Shown here: positions 6,031 through 8,668 of the stretch, one piece after another
How the letters are laid out: every line of letters begins with the position of its first letter
How positions within the stretch are numbered: position 1 is the stretch's first letter
Source: Candidatus Delongbacteria bacterium
Lineage (GTDB): Bacteria; UBA4055
Direction of reading: 5' to 3'
Assembly: GCA_022013635.1 (NCBI GenBank)
Contig: JAKLPX010000201.1
Coordinates: forward strand, 1 to 8,668
DNA: 8,668 bases
Notes under the pieces: generated by a model
Database searches by the model: none
What the model was told of the DNA's origin: nothing
The model's input: only the letters and a program-made list of their open reading frames with translations
Made by a program: the position numbers and the translations under genes

Positions 6031-8668
6031 ATGCGGTTCAAACACAATTTAGATCAGAAAAGGAAGGCTACAATTTTGAAAAAGGGCACAATTACTATTA
6101 GAAAATCATTACTCCGGTTAGGGTTGCGTCTTTTTAATCTTAACACTACTAAACTGATTACAGAAAACGAGCTGCCACTCCGTTCCGAATTATTCAGCTC
6201 TTACCAAATGAAAGAACACGGCAAGAATCTCGCAGCTTCGCATCAGTTGAGACAGGGATATGCGCCAGACCTGCTTTTAGGTCGGCTGACAAGTAACGAA
6301 AAAATTCTAAATGATGTCCGCGTGCTTCTCATGGAAGCTGTCACTGAAAATTACAGGATTACACCTGCCGGAGAGTGGTTACTTGATAACTTCTATCTGA
6401 TTGAAGATCAAATTCGTACAGCCAAACGGCACTTACCCAAAGGCTACAGTCGAGAACTACCGCGCCTACAAAATGGTTCATCGTGCGGTTTTCCGAGAGT
6501 GTATAGCATTGCTCTGGAGATAATTTCTCACGGTGACGGACGGGTTGATCCGGAAATTCTCAAGAGTTTCATTTCAGCATATCAGACAGTTACTAATCTT
6601 AAACTGGGAGAATTGTGGGCAATCCCGATCATGCTGCGACTTGCATTGATTGAGAATCTCCGCAGGGTAGCTTCCATAGTAGCCTCAAGCAGTTCCGGCC
6701 GGAATCTTGCGGATAAATGGGCGGATAAGATGTCGGATTTTGCAGAGAAAGATCCGAAAAATCTGATTATAGTTGTTGCGGATATGGCTAATTCGAAACC
6801 TCCGATGTCCAGTACTTTTGTAGCAGAATTTGCAAGGCGGATGCAAGGACAAAACGCAGTCTTTGCATTACCGATGACATGGATCGAACAGCAACTTGCT
6901 GAGTCAAGTCTTACTGTCGAGCATTTGGTTCAGATAGAGAACCGACAACTTGCTGCCGATCAGGTTTCCATAAGCAACAGCATATCCAGCCTTCGATTTC
7001 TGGGAGCTATGGACTGGCGCGAGTTTGTTGAAACAATGAGTACAGTTGAAAACACATTGCGCGATGATCCGGGTGGAATTTACGAAAATATGTCTTTCGC
7101 GACAAGGGATCGTTATCGGCATGTTGTGGAGAGAATAGCTAAGAACAGCCGATTTTCCGAAGTAGAAGTGGCACACTATGCGCTTAACATGGCGCTGGCT
7201 GGCGTGGAACAGAAAGACGGCAACGATAGAAATGGGCATATAGGGTTTTATCTGATAGACAAAGGTCTGAAGCAACTCGAAACCGAAGCTCAAACTCATG
7301 TGAGTTTAGTGCAGTCCTTGCAAAGAAAGTGTTTGCAGTTCCCATTATTTCTTTATTTAGGCTCAATTACGCTTCTTACAGTACTCTTTGCGCGGATAAT
7401 ATTAATGAGGATTCAGTACGATGTTTTACCGATTTGGCAGTTTGTGATATTGGGTATCCTCGCTCTGCTGAGTACAAGTCATTTAGCTATAGCGCTGGTG
7501 AACTGGCTGGCAACAGTAATGGTTACACCATATTCGTTACCCGGCATGGACTATTCCAAAGGGATTCCGATGGAAGCGCGCACTCTTGTGGTTACACCGA
7601 CTATGCTTTCAAGTGTTCAGAACATTGAGGACTTGGTCGAAGCTCTTGAAGTAAGATTTCTGGCAAATCAGGATAATAACCTGCATTTTGGTCTTTTGAC
7701 AGATTTTCTTGATGCAAAAGAAGAAGTCATGCCGGATGACGAGGTATTGGTTCGATTCGCGGAAGAACAAATTACAGCTCTGAATAAGAAGTATCCACGA
7801 ACCGGAAGCGATTCATTTTTTCTGTTCCATCGCCCGCGTCTTTGGAATCCCCAGGAAAGGATATGGATGGGTTATGAGCGTAAGCGCGGTAAACTGTCCG
7901 CCTTAAACGAGCTTCTTCGCAATGACTCAGGGAACCAATTTTCGCACATCGTAGGCGATACTGCGATTTTGTTAAATGTCAAGTATGTTATAACTTTGGA
8001 CACCGATACTCAATTACCGCGTGATGTAGCTCGTCAGCTGGTCGGCGCAATGATGCATCCGCTCAATCGGACTCGATATGAAAAACGAAAGCAAAGAGTT
8101 GACGAAGGTTACGGTATTCTGCAGCCCAGAGTTTCTGTTAGTCTGCCTGGTGCAAACCGGTCAAGATATGCACGGATGAACAGTAGCGATGCAGGTATTG
8201 ATCCTTACACTAATGCCGTCTCTGATGTTTACCAGGATTTGTTTCATGAAGGCTCTTTCATAGGTAAAGGGATCTATGATGTAGATGTTTTCCAACTTGC
8301 GCTCAAAGGACGCTTTCCGGAAAACAAGATTCTCAGTCACGATCTTCTGGAAGGATGCTATGCGCGATCAGGCCTGTTGAGTAATGTCCAACTGTACGAA
8401 GAATATCCTGCAAGCTACATCTCTGATGTGAGCCGACGGTATCGCTGGATTCGCGGCGACTGGCAGATTGGGCGATGGCTGCTGCCGTTAGTTCCCGGTC
8501 CTGAAGGACACTGCAGAAAAAATCCTCTTTCTGCACTTTCGATCTGGAAACTGTTTGACAACCTGCGGAGAAGTATGGTTCCGGCGGCGATTACATTTCT
8601 GTTCGTGTTAGGCTGGACAGTATTGTTATCTCCTTTGTTCTGGACAATAGCACTTATATGTATTCTAC
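6031..8668 (+). CDS. ndvB: Cyclic beta-1,2-glucan synthase, N-terminal third (cut by window edge)
   Basis: The frame stays open for 879 codons to the window end. It is the front of an NdvB/Cgs-type protein, a very large inner-membrane enzyme (about 2,800 residues in the family) that makes cyclic beta-1,2-glucan from UDP-glucose. Visible parts: a soluble N-terminal region (about 1-430), two membrane segments (about 437-459 and 465-492), and a GT84 glycosyltransferase domain (about 515-830). The latter has family blocks LFHRPRLWNP (598-607), DTD (D657-D659), GILQPRVSVSLPGANRS, GSFIGKGIYDVD, SHDLLEG (D771) and RRYRW (802-806, the (Q/R)XXRW motif). Another membrane segment begins near 850. The remaining membrane segments and the GH94 phosphorylase part would lie to the right. 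Start choice is uncertain: ATG 6031 is used because the frame is open from 6019, but TTG 6076 (residue 16) has the better ribosome binding site. TTG 6022 is also possible. The role in osmotic adaptation or host contact is known only for relatives. Confidence 0.93.
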   Translation, partial: MRFKHNLDQKRKATILKKGTITIRKSLLRLGLRLFNLNTTKLITENELPLRSELFSSYQMKEHGKNLAASHQLRQGYAPDLLLGRLTSNEKILNDVRVLLMEAVTENYRITPAGEWLLDNFYLIEDQIRTAKRHLPKGYSRELPRLQNGSSCGFPRVYSIALEIISHGDGRVDPEILKSFISAYQTVTNLKLGELWAIPIMLRLALIENLRRVASIVASSSSGRNLADKWADKMSDFAEKDPKNLIIVVADMANSKPPMSSTFVAEFARRMQGQNAVFALPMTWIEQQLAESSLTVEHLVQIENRQLAADQVSISNSISSLRFLGAMDWREFVETMSTVENTLRDDPGGIYENMSFATRDRYRHVVERIAKNSRFSEVEVAHYALNMALAGVEQKDGNDRNGHIGFYLIDKGLKQLETEAQTHVSLVQSLQRKCLQFPLFLYLGSITLLTVLFARIILMRIQYDVLPIWQFVILGILALLSTSHLAIALVNWLATVMVTPYSLPGMDYSKGIPMEARTLVVTPTMLSSVQNIEDLVEALEVRFLANQDNNLHFGLLTDFLDAKEEVMPDDEVLVRFAEEQITALNKKYPRTGSDSFFLFHRPRLWNPQERIWMGYERKRGKLSALNELLRNDSGNQFSHIVGDTAILLNVKYVITLDTDTQLPRDVARQLVGAMMHPLNRTRYEKRKQRVDEGYGILQPRVSVSLPGANRSRYARMNSSDAGIDPYTNAVSDVYQDLFHEGSFIGKGIYDVDVFQLALKGRFPENKILSHDLLEGCYARSGLLSNVQLYEEYPASYISDVSRRYRWIRGDWQIGRWLLPLVPGPEGHCRKNPLSALSIWKLFDNLRRSMVPAAITFLFVLGWTVLLSPLFWTIALICIL
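6058..6067 (+). promoter_or_regulatory. Strong ribosome binding site pointing to an alternative ndvB start
   Basis: AAAAGGAAGG ends 8 bases before TTG 6076, which is in frame with the glucan synthase (codon 16 of the called gene). A protein starting there would read MKKGTITIRKSLLRLGLRLF, basic and plausible as an N terminus. The metG relic may also once have used TTG, so TTG starts may be used in this genome. Confidence 0.4.

Noticed and set aside
6904..7628. Open frames on the minus strand (6904-7299) and in another plus frame (7329-7628)
   Set aside because: They lie inside the continuous glucan synthase frame, have no recognisable protein signature, and are shadows of it.

Overview
The window is 8,668 bases of bacterial chromosome (or a large contig). 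All genes I can support are on the + strand. They include a type III restriction subunit, a degraded methionyl-tRNA synthetase, a small toxin-antitoxin pair, an ABC-F ATPase, and the first third of a cyclic beta-1,2-glucan synthase. I cannot name the organism. Three promoter-like sites share the form TTGNNN-17 nt-TAAAT(A/T), AGGAG-type ribosome binding sites are common, and the DNA is AT-rich. That would fit a member of the Bacteroidota/Ignavibacteriota-like (FCB) bacteria, but this is a weak inference.

Layout. Bases 2-2626 hold a type III restriction endonuclease (Res) that lacks only its first few codons; its reading frame runs back to the window edge, past the first apparent start at 95. 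Bases 2627-2785 are intergenic and carry a promoter and a ribosome binding site. Bases 2786-3337 are a methionyl-tRNA synthetase relic with three apparent in-frame deletions and TTC where the start codon should be. A second promoter at 3378-3406 sits directly against a PIN-domain toxin (3413-3871), which overlaps by 8 bases a 56-residue partner (3864-4034) that I read as its antitoxin. The 272 bases at 4035-4306 hold a third promoter, a nine-codon open frame with its own ribosome binding site, and an 18-bp perfect palindrome that can fold as an RNA hairpin. An ABC-F ATPase follows (4307-5908). After a 122-base gap, an NdvB/Cgs-type glucan synthase begins at about 6031 and runs off the right edge.

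How the parts relate. Res would work with a methyltransferase (Mod), presumably encoded to the left of the window. The toxin and antitoxin form one operon in toxin-first order. The antitoxin has a strong ribosome binding site; the toxin has none and looks leaderless. The ABC-F leader resembles the leader-peptide control regions of antibiotic-responsive ABC-F genes, although no classic terminator is visible. The left half (restriction, toxin-antitoxin, gene relic) looks like an accessory segment with AT-rich genes. The ABC-F and glucan synthase genes are richer in GC and look more like host chromosome.

The observations most worth following are the shortened metG relic that keeps its promoter and frame, the ABC-F leader, and the repeated promoter design including a probable leaderless toxin mRNA. 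I did not find a clearly new multi-gene system.
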